A DNA stretch of 64,000 bases from Drosophila pseudoobscura. Lineage: Eukaryota > Arthropoda > Insecta > Diptera > Drosophilidae. Location: assembly GCF_009870125.1 (NCBI RefSeq), contig NC_046683.1, forward strand, positions 60,279,869-60,343,868, read 5' to 3'. The notes under the pieces are model-generated. The model searched no databases and was not told where the DNA came from. It saw nothing but the letters and a program-made list of their open reading frames with translations. Below, piece after piece: positions 48,944 to 60,700 of the stretch; position 1 is the stretch's first letter, and each line of letters begins with the position of its first letter. Position numbers and translations under genes: made by a program.

Positions 48944-49228
48944 TCAGTTCAGGAAGAACTCAATCAGGTTGGTCAGCCGCCGCATATTGACATAGTTGAC
49001 CAGCACCAAATAGCCGTAGCAGGTGTATATATAGGCCCACCACTGGACATGGAGCGGCTCCTTGAACCAGCTGCCACTCCGCAGGCGTCCCACTCCGTGG
49101 AAGCCATAGGGCTGCAGGACGTAGGCGTGGTGTCGTTCGGTGATCAGGCGCCGGAACACCGCACCGCACAGGTGGACCACGGTCAGCAGAAGAATGAGTC
49201 GCCGCAGGTGCACCAAGAGCAGTACCAT
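48944..49228 (-). CDS. Small hydrophobic protein, 94 aa, unknown
   Basis: A 94-codon frame starting MVLLLVHLRRLILLLTVVH. It has one N-terminal hydrophobic segment (residues 2-25), a basic middle (RRLITERHH), and a second hydrophobic/aromatic segment near residues 63-79 (WWAYIYTCYGYLVLVNYV). It could be a two-pass membrane protein. Just upstream on the minus strand is a good acceptor (CCCCCAG near 49250), and a TATA-like TTTTATATA lies near 49480, so a spliced 5' leader is plausible. I do not recognise the family. The frame could be fortuitous; the aromatic-rich second half and the promoter-like flank favour a real gene. Confidence 0.45.
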   Translation of the reverse strand: MVLLLVHLRRLILLLTVVHLCGAVFRRLITERHHAYVLQPYGFHGVGRLRSGSWFKEPLHVQWWAYIYTCYGYLVLVNYVNMRRLTNLIEFFLN

Positions 49229-49486
49229 TTTAACGAGAGTTCCCGTGTTCTGGGGGAAAGTATATCAATTTCCTGGACTCTGATTAATCTCTCAATTATC
49301 ACCACACACTCCGTACAGTTCTGGGGCTTCTTCTTAATTTCCCGAATTTATTTTTACTTCTGCTTCTTTCGATTTATTTTCGCATTTTCGCGAGTTCTTC
49401 GCGTTCCGCCTTGTCGTTTTGTTTTCCTCGCATTTTTCGCCTGCCTTTGTGGTGGAAATGATATATATAGACAGACACGTATATAA

Positions 49487-52400
49487 AACCGATTTCAGCT
49501 GGCAACACTTGCCAAAAGTTCTTACAACTATTTCTCGATCGAAAGTTTTGGGCTATAAGCTTTTTCCTTTTTGGCGGTTAGGTGTGCAATATTTGATTTG
49601 GAAAATTGTTTAGAATCAAAGACCCCCTGTTTATAATATGTTGTAATGTGTAGATTCCAAGCAAATCGCAGGAAAAAAACTGTCAGTGCTTGCCAAATCG
49701 AATTAGAATCCACTTCAAATGGAGCATAATAGAACGCCTCTTCAGTTGCCTTTCCGCGCATTCAGACATAAGCTATTCCCAAGTACGCCCCATAAAAAAA
49801 TATCTACAAAAATCAACAAGCTGCATCCGATTAAGATCGATCGAGGCAGTGGCATAAGTTTAGAAGGGGTTTCCAAAGGAAATAATTGATTTAAGATTTA
49901 ATGCTTCAAGATGATACCCATGGATCGAATAGATTTAACATACATTCTTGAACAGTTTGGTTGTCAATTTTAACTCCCAAGACCCCTTCTAAACTCTGGC
50001 ACTGCCTGCACCGCGTATACGCAATGCGTATACGTAATATTTTCATGAAAGAGCCACAAGAAAAATACTTGAGACCCAGACACACACTTCTAAACAACAG
50101 CTCCAGCCAAATGCAACCTTGAAAAAGCGATCAAATCCCCAGTCCATCGTGAAACCAAAATTTGTGTCGGAAAAGCAAACAAAAGGCCCCTCGCAGATTG
50201 CAACACACAGTGAGGCTGGTTAAGAACAGCAGCATACAATATTTAAATTATATATTAGCACACAGAACGCGAGCCGTGGAAAATGTGGAAAAATGCGAGA
50301 CGAAAATGTGGCAATAGCCAGCCAGCCAGCAGCCGCCGACAGCAGAGCGGAAAATGGGATGTAAATAAAAGACTAAACTACAACAAAATAAATAAAAATA
50401 AAAAGCGATAATTATCTACAATTTGGTGGGGGGGGGGGGTCTATGGTATTTATTTGGCAGTGACAGGGCAGAATCTCAGAACAAGTCCGACCCCACAAGG
50501 AATACTTTTTGATGTACGACAAGGAAATATTTTATGGCATGCGCGTGCCATACGGGGAAACCGCCTGTTGAATCGGATTTCCCTTGAATTTTTCCATATG
50601 TTATACGAAATAATGGAAAATTGGCACATGGTTCAATACATAAAACGTGATTTTGTTTAATATAATTTCTGGCATTTATAGTGCCTTTAGAAATTTAAAA
50701 TTTACTCAAAGAGAGATGGAAATAAACACTTCAGAGTCCCAAAACCAATCTCTTCCGCCTTGCGTACAACAAAACAATTTTCTCGTCTTTTATTTGGATT
50801 TTATGTGCCACCAAACAAATTGCATTTGTTTGACCCTCCTCCCCATAGGATGCCTGCCCCTGCCCCTGCCCCGGCACACCATTCGTTTTATTAACTAGCG
50901 TTTGCATCGTTTCATTGCATAATCTGTCGCTGGAGGCACGCCCCCAAACGGCCCCAGACATAAATTACAAATTTGAGAAGCGCACAAAATGATTGAAAGC
51001 CGCAGAGCAGAGCAGAGCAGGCCAGAGATCTGGGAAACTGGGATGCGGATGGAGATGGAGATGGAGAAGAGATCTCGCATTGGATCCCATTGGAACTCTG
51101 GTGAACATCAGTATGATTGACCGACCGCAGTGTGTGTGCACCTCGCTCACTGCTGGCTTGTAGCTGCCCCGACTGTTGCTCCCGGGGATTGCCGGGTCTG
51201 ACTTTTATGGCTGTCGGTGTATTTCTTTTTATTGCCTGCCCAAAATTCATTTCTAGTTTTCTGTTTTTTTCATCATACCCTGCTACTTGTAGGGATATTA
51301 AATGGGCATATTGTAACAGGCAGAATAAAGCGTTTGCTTTATGGATATGGGAAGGGTCCAGGGCTCAGAGAGTATCTTGAATATCTATTATTATCCTGTT
51401 TGTATCATTATTACTGTCAGATTTAGTAGCAATCAGCCTCTCTTAGGCTTCCTGGCTACAGGGTATCTTATAGTCCTTTCATCCATACAGTTCTCAGTGG
51501 TGTTTCTCTCTGTCTTTCTCTCTCTGATTTGTTTGCATTCAGCTTTCAGAGTTTTCGGCTTTTTCTGGGTTGCGTTGGCGTTGGCGTCTCCGCCTGCAGC
51601 ACGCACTGGGAAAATGAAAATATTTGTGGAAAGCATGCGAAATGCACACGCCTGTTGTGGATCTTTTATATTTTTTAATGCAGCGCTGAAAGCTATTTGT
51701 ATCTGTCGGTCAGATTGGGTTAAGTCTTGGCCCCCCTTCCGCAGTTGCTCCCGTTGCTCCCGATGCTCCCTTTCCCTGCTCCTGCCACTGCCACTGCACT
51801 CTTACTCTGGCATGTCTTTCGTCAAAGTGTCGAGCCACTTTGCCTGGGGCTGGCCTGCTATTAGCCCATTGATGCCGCCTTTTGGATGCATATATGTACC
51901 TATATCCCACTTTTAGTATTGTATCTCTGTCGCCCATTCTGATTTATGGGATTGGATGGCTTGGGGCAAGGCATTATCTTTCATTTGAATGGTTTTTGGC
52001 ATTTTGCGCATATTTAGTTTTAAATGTTTTCACTAAAAACCCACGAATTCCACGTTTCATTTTCTGTTTAGACGTCATCTTTGTTAGCCGCACGCTTCCG
52101 GTGACTGCCAGAGGCAGCGGCAGCGGCAACTGCAAAAGTGGCACAAAGATTTTTATTTTTAAAACCAGAACAAATATCAGCATATACCCAGTATGTGTCG
52201 TTGTCTACAGTATGATATCTGTGATATATTCTTTTTTGGGGAGGGTCCATGTCTGCGATGCACAAATGAGCCAGAATGCCGGGGGGGGGAGGGCGCTGGG
52301 CGTGAATGTGTGTACAGAAACTATGCCAGAGCTCTTGGGCGCCATGACCTGAGCTAGTGGGAATCTGAATGGATGTGGAATTAGCAAGGAGCTTCCATGG

Positions 52401-53400
52401 CAATCCCATAATCATGCAAACAGGTCAACAGGTAAATCGTATTTTCCTAGCCCAAAAAAATAAATCATAATCCGTTGGGACGGGTGGGACAGGGACAGTT
52501 CATCATCTCATTCATAAGTTCATAGAACCCCTCGTCGAGTGAAGGCCTCCCTGGCCGACCGAAACATGACAGACTGCATCTGTATCTGTTGGCGGCAATT
52601 ATCATCTGCTGCACACTGTTTGAGATACTTTTTTGTTTTTGTTTGTGCTGGATACATTTTGTGCATCTTCCCCTCCATCTGCGGGTTGGCCCACTCATCG
52701 ATTAGTCACCCAAAGACAAAAATATATTTGAATTAAATTATTTATCTAATTATAGATGGGAATATGGGCAAGGAACCATATCAACGAGTATGATGCTGTT
52801 CATTCCATAGCCCAGATATAAATGCGAAACACTTTTGAGCATTACAAGAATTTGTAGAAAACGAATGGAAGGAAAGGAAAGGGAAGCAGTACATATAGCC
52901 GGGTTGGCCGATTTCTGCCAGATATACGCCTGAGCAGATAGATACATACATACGGGAAATACTGGGGAAATCATGAAGATAGCCATCGGCCGATCCTGGG
53001 AATACTCTAAGCGGGAAATAATTATTTCTTCTTTGGGATAGAGGATCATCAATGTAAAAACCGGTACAATTATGGATGATATGTTTATTTTGGTAGTATT
53101 GATATGTATGTCCTTAAATGGAGCAGCAGTAGTAGCTTGGTTGTAAAATATGTGGTAAATTGTGACCACTTTTCCATTGATATCTGTTGTTGGAGTAAAT
53201 GTCATCATTATCATTATAAATATAATATATTTTATATGAAATATTCGTGAACCTATTGGTGGTGCAGAAGAAGAGCATTTTGGTACCCTGATCCCATCCT
53301 GCATCCTTCGTGATCCGGATCCGGATCATCCTCAAGGTATACCAAACAGTCTTTTCATAATGCTGATACCCTTTGCTGGGAGAGTGTTCTAAGAACTTTT
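49487..53400. other. Intergenic
   Basis: No supported coding region. Includes an imperfect inverted repeat (49850-50008), a G-run (50429-50440), an AGCAGAG run near 51005 and several short low-complexity frames. Perhaps upstream regulatory DNA of the large plus-strand gene. Confidence 0.5.
49850..50008. repeat. Imperfect inverted repeat, about 26-base arms
   Basis: GGCAGTGGCATAAGTTTAGA (49846 onward, continuing AGGGGTTT) pairs with the reverse complement of CCCCTTCTAAACTCTGGCAC (49981 onward, continuing TGCC), with two or three mismatches. The spacer of about 110 bases is noncoding. Could be a small MITE-like element or a hairpin. Confidence 0.7.
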
Positions 53401-54718
53401 ATTTATTTCTCTATTGCAATTTACAAACGCAGCGATCATCGACAGAGGAGGAGGCGATCGGCGGCGATCTCTCCGCTATGCTGCTCTCGTGCCTGCCGAA
53501 AATACTACACGCACAACACCCAACGCGAGAAAGGGAGAGAGACAAGAGACGAGAGACGAGAGACTGTTCTCTGCTCAGCTTTTCACGCAGTGTTCAGTGC
53601 GAGGGAAAATCTCGGCAAGAAAATATATATTTTCCCAGCGGCCGGGCCAGACAGTTTTCCTTTGACAACGCGCCGAGTCGCACACACGCTTCGGGCCAAA
53701 ACGGAAAATCGGGAAAATTTCAAACTGAAAAACTGAAAATACCGAAAAAATCGCATCGTTCGCGTTCGCGTTCTGCGACAAAATAATCTGTGAGTGAGAA
53801 TGAGTGTGTGTAAATGTTGCTAAATTTATAAATAAAATCTCAACATTCTGCCTGCCTGCCTGCCTGCCGCTTGCCTGCCTGCTCCCAAAGTAAAATGAAA
53901 TAAAAGGAAACAAAAGTTGTGGGGCGGACGAAAAGTGGTGGAGATGGGAAATAAGAAAAATATCAAGGCATAAATAAAACGCCTCGTGACGTGTCGTCCG
54001 CCGTACGCGCATCGCATCGCATCGCATCGTTCGCATCTGATTCCCGTGTCCCGTCCCGTGTCGTCGCATTTGCCGGCTGCATTCTCAAATAGATCGGATG
54101 AGGATGAGGAGCACTATAGCTCTATAGCTCCATACCATACCATACCATACCTTCTCTATATAGCTCTCTGGCTCTACAGCTCTAGATACATCAGTATCTA
54201 TATGTATATCAACCTGGCCGGTGCGTGCCGGCGGATTATGTAAAGTGGCACACACAAAGATCCCAATCTCGGAGCGGCGAAAAAACGAAAAACAAAAAGA
54301 TATATAAAGAAATGAAAAGAAAGTTGGCCGAAAGCAAGAAAATCGAAAAGGAAAACACAGTCAAGAATCGACAGAGAGAGAGAGAGACAGAGAGACAGAG
54401 AGGGAGAGAAATATTTGTCGCACGCGCGCGAATTCAGTAAATGTATCTAATTTATTTTGCATCTATTGCAATTGAGCGGCGACCGCCCCATGCATCCGAC
54501 AGATACGCTTTCGTAATTGTCGTCAGTGGTTCGAGATAGTGGTGTATTTTGTTTTTTTCGCTCGTCGCAGACAAGTGTGTGCCAGATTGGATTACCAGCA
54601 AAAAGAAAGGAAAGCCCCAGTGAAGATAAACCGAAATAAATTATACAGATTTCAGTATCTGATAGAATTCTGATTACTCCAAAGGCGGCAGCGATCGCTC
54701 GCCAAAAACAACAACGTA
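53400..54718 (+). promoter_or_regulatory. Promoter and 5' leader region of the large Ser-rich gene
   Basis: GC-richer than its surroundings. A TTCAGTGC initiator lies at 53593-53600 with no TATA box. Downstream are CGCAT and ATACC short tandem repeats (54005-54030, 54121-54150) and a GAGA run (54371-54407). A possible 5' leader donor (GTGAGT) occurs at about 53790. The exact leader exons are not resolvable by eye. Confidence 0.4.
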
Positions 54719-57700
54719 ATGTCTTCCTATCGCAGTTATGTAAGTAATCGTACAAGTTAATGCCGAGCCAACTGTCTGTATCCGCACTGCATCTGTGTCT
54801 GGGGTATCCGTGTAGCCGCTATGTATCTGTGATCCCTCCCAGTGTATCTGTGTACCGCGATCTCTTGGTGTTCTGTGCGCTTTTGTGTGTTTTTGCAATT
54901 CCTACCATCCACAGATTTTTGTTTATTTCTAATTTGTTGCCTTACCTCACACGTAGCCAGATTAAATGTATCTATGAGCTTGCTTTTATTGCGTATCTGT
55001 GAGTGTGCTTTTGTGCCTCCAGATCCATTGATAAACAATTTACCTAAAAGTTTGCTCATTGTCTGACTTTTGCCCAGTTAATTGCTCTCATTTTCCAGGC
55101 AGCATCTCAAATTATGCTGTGCCTAGGTGTGGTTGGGTTCTTTGTAAAATCTGAATGAGAGAACGAATGAATGAGTACACGTACAAATGGGCAAATGAAT
55201 GAGCTTGAATTAATCACTTTTATGTGTATATGCACAATGTACGCTGATGATCTTTCTGGCAGTGGATTCAAATGATTTAACTTGATTTTTGGTTTATTTT
55301 TCATGGGGAGAGTATATATTTTCAAATATTTTATATTTGTTTGATTTTTTGATGCATTTTTGAGCAGTCAATGTCAGTGTTATTATAATAAATGGCTGTA
55401 GATTAACTCTCTGACGGTGTAAGAGTATACTTGTATCATTCATTTTTGCAATCTTAATCTGTTCATGGAAAATATCAAAAATCATTTAGATAAAAGTGAT
55501 TTATCTAGTATATAGCAGCCTCCAAGAGAACGCCACAGCCACTACTGACCTATGCGAAAAAGTCCCATAAACAATACCCCGACTGTTTGTACCCCCCTAT
55601 CCGGATAACTAAGGGCCATAATGGCCTCCTATGTGTGGCCCCGCTGAGGGCCGTCCGGACTAACCTAACCTAGCATATAATATATTCAATTTGTAGGAGA
55701 ATCTAAATTTAAATGGAAACACTTTCTTTTTACAATTTCCACACTCTGATCAAATCTCTTTGAATACATTTTTAAGTCTCATCTAATCGATTGTCAGCGC
55801 TTTTTTCTCTGGGTGTAAGGGCAATGTTCCTATAATTTGGCCTAACATTCAAGTCGTTAATCCCCTGGGAAGATTCTCCTCTGATTCCATTCATGTTCCG
55901 CTCGTTACATCCTTTTGTTCCTAGACATCAACTTTATGAGTTGAGGGCCGTCTTCTGACACGACGCTGCATAAATCAATTAAATATTTTTGTGACCCTCT
56001 CAAACTAATAAACCAATCAATTTATGGCCGGAAAACAACAAGTCTCCATTCCATCTCTCCCATCAGCAGTCCACCTTTCTCCTACTCCAACCTCTACACC
56101 GAGATCTCTTTCAGCATCAGTTCCCAATTATTTTTAGAATCTTTGGGTCTATAAATGTTGGAAAAAATAGTTTCTGTGCTTCTTTTACGGGTGACGCAGT
56201 CAGAGTTCTTGTGTTCTTGTGTTCTTGTTGGTGTTCCTGGCTTTTGGTACTTTGTTGAAGATTTTTATGGCCAGAAGGAAGTTGTAAATATTTATGACAC
56301 GCATAAAGTCGAAAGTTCCCTGTGAGAGCCGCCGCGGAGCACGCACCACCTAATTAATTAACAAAGTGTGAATCTCCATGCAATTTGTTCGAAGCGAATG
56401 GGACTCTTGAGCGGGGAGCAGCGATAGACCCATCAATCCTGTAAGACTCGAGGAATAAATCTCAGATCAATTGGAAGCAAGGCTCTCGGAACTCGAAGCT
56501 GGAATCGTAACCCTTCCCACTTGTGAAATTCTTTGGACAATTTTAATGTTTCATAGTTTATTTTATTGTGAATTAATTAAAAAATGTAACAGAGTTTATT
56601 CATTCTTCACTGGTATGGCACGAGGGCTCTGGACTAGGCGTGCGGTCCTGTTTCCCTTCTCCACCAATCCGATGATCCAGGCCGAATGGCCATCCAGCCT
56701 CTTGAGATCTTTGCAGAAGGCAGTAGCCTGCTCCTGTGGCATGCAGATGAACAGACCTCCCGAATGTTCGGGGGCCCGACCCTGCAACAGCTTGTTATTG
56801 GCGTCGACGATGCTCCTGGCCAACTTTTCCACATTCTTGATCAACGGCAGGTTGTAAATGCTAAAGCTCACCGCGTTCCTTTGCAGAGAAGCCAGGTGCT
56901 GGGCATGCCCCAGGAGACCCAGCTCGCCAATGTGGGTGGCCCCGTGGGCATTGTGCTTGAACATGAGACCAGCGGCCACGCGATTGAGGCGGGACATGCA
57001 CTTGATGGCCTGGCGATGGGTTTGTTGCACCTCCTCGTCGGTGAGTTTCAGCTGCATTCGCTTGCAGCGCGTTCCCTTGCCGGTGATGTGCTGGTACGCA
57101 TTGAGGGCCAGCTGTGTGCCCAGGGGCTTGGTCAGAACCAGGACGTCGCCGTCGATAGCGTATCCCGGCTCAATGAACCCGTCCATCTGGCACACAGACG
57201 AGGCCTCTCCGCCCAGGAAGCACCAGGGATTAGCTATGGTCTGGACTCCAGTAATTGGGGCGCCAACATCAGAGGCGCGGAACCTAAAGCCGCTCAAAAT
57301 TAAAGGGAGCACCACATCGCGCTCCTGCATCGTCATCCTGTTGCTCACGCCCAGCATCATCGTCAGGTTGTCGCAGTCGCTGACGCCCATGGCATACAAA
57401 TTGTTGAGCACCTTGGCACACGCGATTTCGCCCATCACATAGGGATCATCGATAATGGGGTAGAAGAGGCTGGTTGCCTGCACCAGCCAGTATACGCCTG
57501 TTCGCAGCGGAATCACAGAGCAATCGTAGCCGATGCCGAGTCGGGGCACAACCGATGCGACCGGAAGCATCTTATCTTGAACCACGGTTTCCGGCTCCCG
57601 CTCTTTGGCGAGACCCGATGCTAAAAGCGCATTGGAAAGAGTATTCTGTGGCAATTTGCAGCCAGCTGCCGCTACGGCGGCAAAGCGTGTCAGACGGAAG

Positions 57701-60700
57701 GAATTGTCTAGGCCGTGATCCTTGGGATCGAAGCTGGGACGCTCCAAAGTATCATCAAATTTAATTTTGTCGTTGTCGCTCATGGTTTTTGCTTTTTTTT
57801 TCTTTTTTTAAATTACGTATACTTTGTTTACAATGTGAGAAAAAGCTGATATGTAGTATTCTAACACTGTTTCCAGTGTTGAAAATACCTACTACAGGAA
57901 AATGCTATCGAATCACGCTCTCCACCGCCTTGCAGCTCAAAAAATATTTGAAGATTGAACGTTTGCTCCCATTATTATCCCATCCCATATATATATTTTT
58001 ATAAATATTATTTTTATAATTCCTTCTTGTACAAAAGTAAAATGCATTATTTCACCAAGAAGAAAATGGTAAGAAATTTATATTCGTTTACAGCACTGTA
58101 TCCAAGTGTTGAAACTACTTTCGATAGTATTGTTATCAAAGCGTGCTGTGAAATCGTTTTAGTTTGTCTTTACTTACAAAAAAAAATACAAATTCGAAAA
58201 AGCACAAATACTGCCACATTCCCAGGCAATTTTTACAATCTACAAGTAATCTAGAAAAGTAAGAACGCAGCCATGCCACGTCGTCATCACGGAAATGCCG
58301 CATCGATAGCAATGCTGCGCAAGAAGACGCACGACAACATCAACAAAATTAGCAGCCAAAAGACTAAAGAAAAAAATAACAAAAGCAAAAGCAAAGGCAA
58401 AAGCGCCAGTGGCACCGCCAGCGGCTCGAAAAACAAAAATGAGAAAAAGTCCAGCTCTGAAAAAACCGAAAAATCTAACCAGAAGCCCAAACAGATGCCA
58501 AAGCTGGCAAAGCAGGCAAAGCTGCCGCAGATGCTGGCAAAGAAGACTTCGACTTCGTTCATTTTCAAGAAGCCGACACTGGTCCCGGCCTTAAGCCGTG
58601 TCCCCAAGAAGGTGCCAAGGTGCGACGTGGAGCAGCTTGAACAGAAGCCGAACCCCGACCAGATCTCTTCGCCTGACGTCCTGCATTCAGTCGATGACAA
58701 GAAGCTGACCTGTGGCATTGACTCTACCCCAGAGTCGATCCATGAGTCGACTTTAGAGGTATCTGTCAAGGAATCAATCTTGCATCTGCAGGAGATCAGT
58801 AGCTCCGACCAGGAGCCACTATGCAACAAGGCATCACTCGGCGACCAGGGGACTATCGGCGACCTGGGGCCACTCGGCGACGTGGAGCCAATCGGCGACC
58901 TGGCGCCACTCGACGACCTGGGGCCTATCGGCGACCTGGCTCCACCCGGCATCCTGGCTCCACCCGGCATCCTGGCTCCACCCGGCATCCTGGCTCCACC
59001 CGGCATCCTGGCTCCACCCGGCATCCTGGCTCCACCCGGCATCCTGGCTCCACCCGGCGACCTGGGGCCTATCGGCGACCTGGCTCCACCCGGCGACCTG
59101 GCGCCACTCGACGACCTGGAGCCAATCGGCGACGTGGAGCCAATCGGCGACCTGGAGCCAATCGGCGACCTGGGGCCAATCGACGACCTGGAGCCAATCG
59201 GCGACCTGGGGCCACTCGATGATCAGGAGCCACTCGGCGACCAAGGATCATTCTCTGACCCCGAAACAATCTGTTACCGCCCACAGGATTTAATTAATGA
59301 CCAGATGCCAGACTTCAACGAGGATCCACCCTTCAACGAGGAACCTGCAACCTGCAACCTGAAGCCACACGTCGACATGGAGGCAATCTTCAAACTGCCA
59401 TCCTATATCATCGATCCGAAATATGCCCAGTACCAGGTGCCAGAAGCTGCAGAAAAGCCAATCAGTGGTGTTTATTCGCCAGAGACGTCCGACGGCCAGG
59501 GATCGTCACGCAAGGCAGTGCCCAACGATACCTTCGCCTTTATGTTTGGCCACAGTGCGAAGGACTGGGAGCTAAAGCTCTTTCCAGAGCTGTACCGCCG
59601 CATGCCGACACTGCCCTCGTATTCGGACATCTTCGGGCAGCCTTCTTATGAGTCCCATCGTACGACGCCCAAGCCATCTTCCCAGAGCGAAGGCATTCGG
59701 AGCAATGCCGATGGAGTCTTCACTAACGTTCCCAGTTCCATGATCCTAGATCAATATGGGGTTGTGGGTCTACTCGCGGCCATGCGGGCTACCCACACCC
59801 ATCCGGAGACCACCCGACTGGTGTTTGGGGAAGATCTGACAAAGCTCGGCCTAGATCTGACTTCACCGGACGAGATCTATGTGAACTTCAATGGACCCTT
59901 CACCACCAAGCCGCCACACCGGCAGCCAATGAAGATGAACCAGGACAAGGCATCGGACGACGACTTCGCCTATATGCGGGAAGACGAACAAGAGCCTGGA
60001 GCTGATTCGGCATGAGCTTGACAGCCTCATCTGTCCACATGGCCACATCAAGCACATCTTTTTGTGTAGTTTTCATTTTCACTTTTATTTTGTATAATTC
60101 TTAACACATTTGAATTTTGTAAAACGCATTTTTCGACACTTTTGACAGAGCGAAATGTAGAAAAAGCGTTTATAAATAAATCATATGTCTGGCAGACATC
60201 GGACGCATGGCACGCGAATACTTGAGATCGTTGGACTCGCAGATACATAGATAGATACATATATTTCGTAGTTATAGCTTGCGAGTGGTTTATGTGTGCT
60301 TTATAGACTCGGTCGACTGACAGACAGGCGCTTTATAGCGCATCCTGGTGTCTGGGGTCGTCCCTAATTGAGTCCGCATAATAACGCTGTCAGAGAAGTA
60401 CGCACTCCACTCCAGAGAGCGGGGCTGCCAGCATGGCAAGCTCATTCCAGAGACGATCCATCCATAGACACATCCACATCTACATCCACATCCACATCTA
60501 TCTCTATCCCCAGACTTTTCTCCGGTTGAGTCTGATGTTGAGTGTCGTCTCCGTTTGCTTGTTTTGCACATTGTTGGGGCTATTTGTGTATTTGGCATTC
60601 CATTTCACTGAGCGAAAACAATTAGCCGACACTGTCTGTCTTGCTGTCTCTTCTCAGTCTTCTCCGGCTTCCTCTTCTCTATCCGTCCTCATGGCTTCCT

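Noticed and set aside
49846-50008. tRNA or microRNA gene
   Set aside because: The pairing is too imperfect and the loop too long for a typical pre-microRNA, and no tRNA A/B box arrangement is present.
58821-59244. Separate arginine-rich or tryptophan-rich proteins across the minisatellite
   Set aside because: These are alternative frames of the 18-base repeat, not independent genes; only the 580-codon frame continues into unique conserved sequence.
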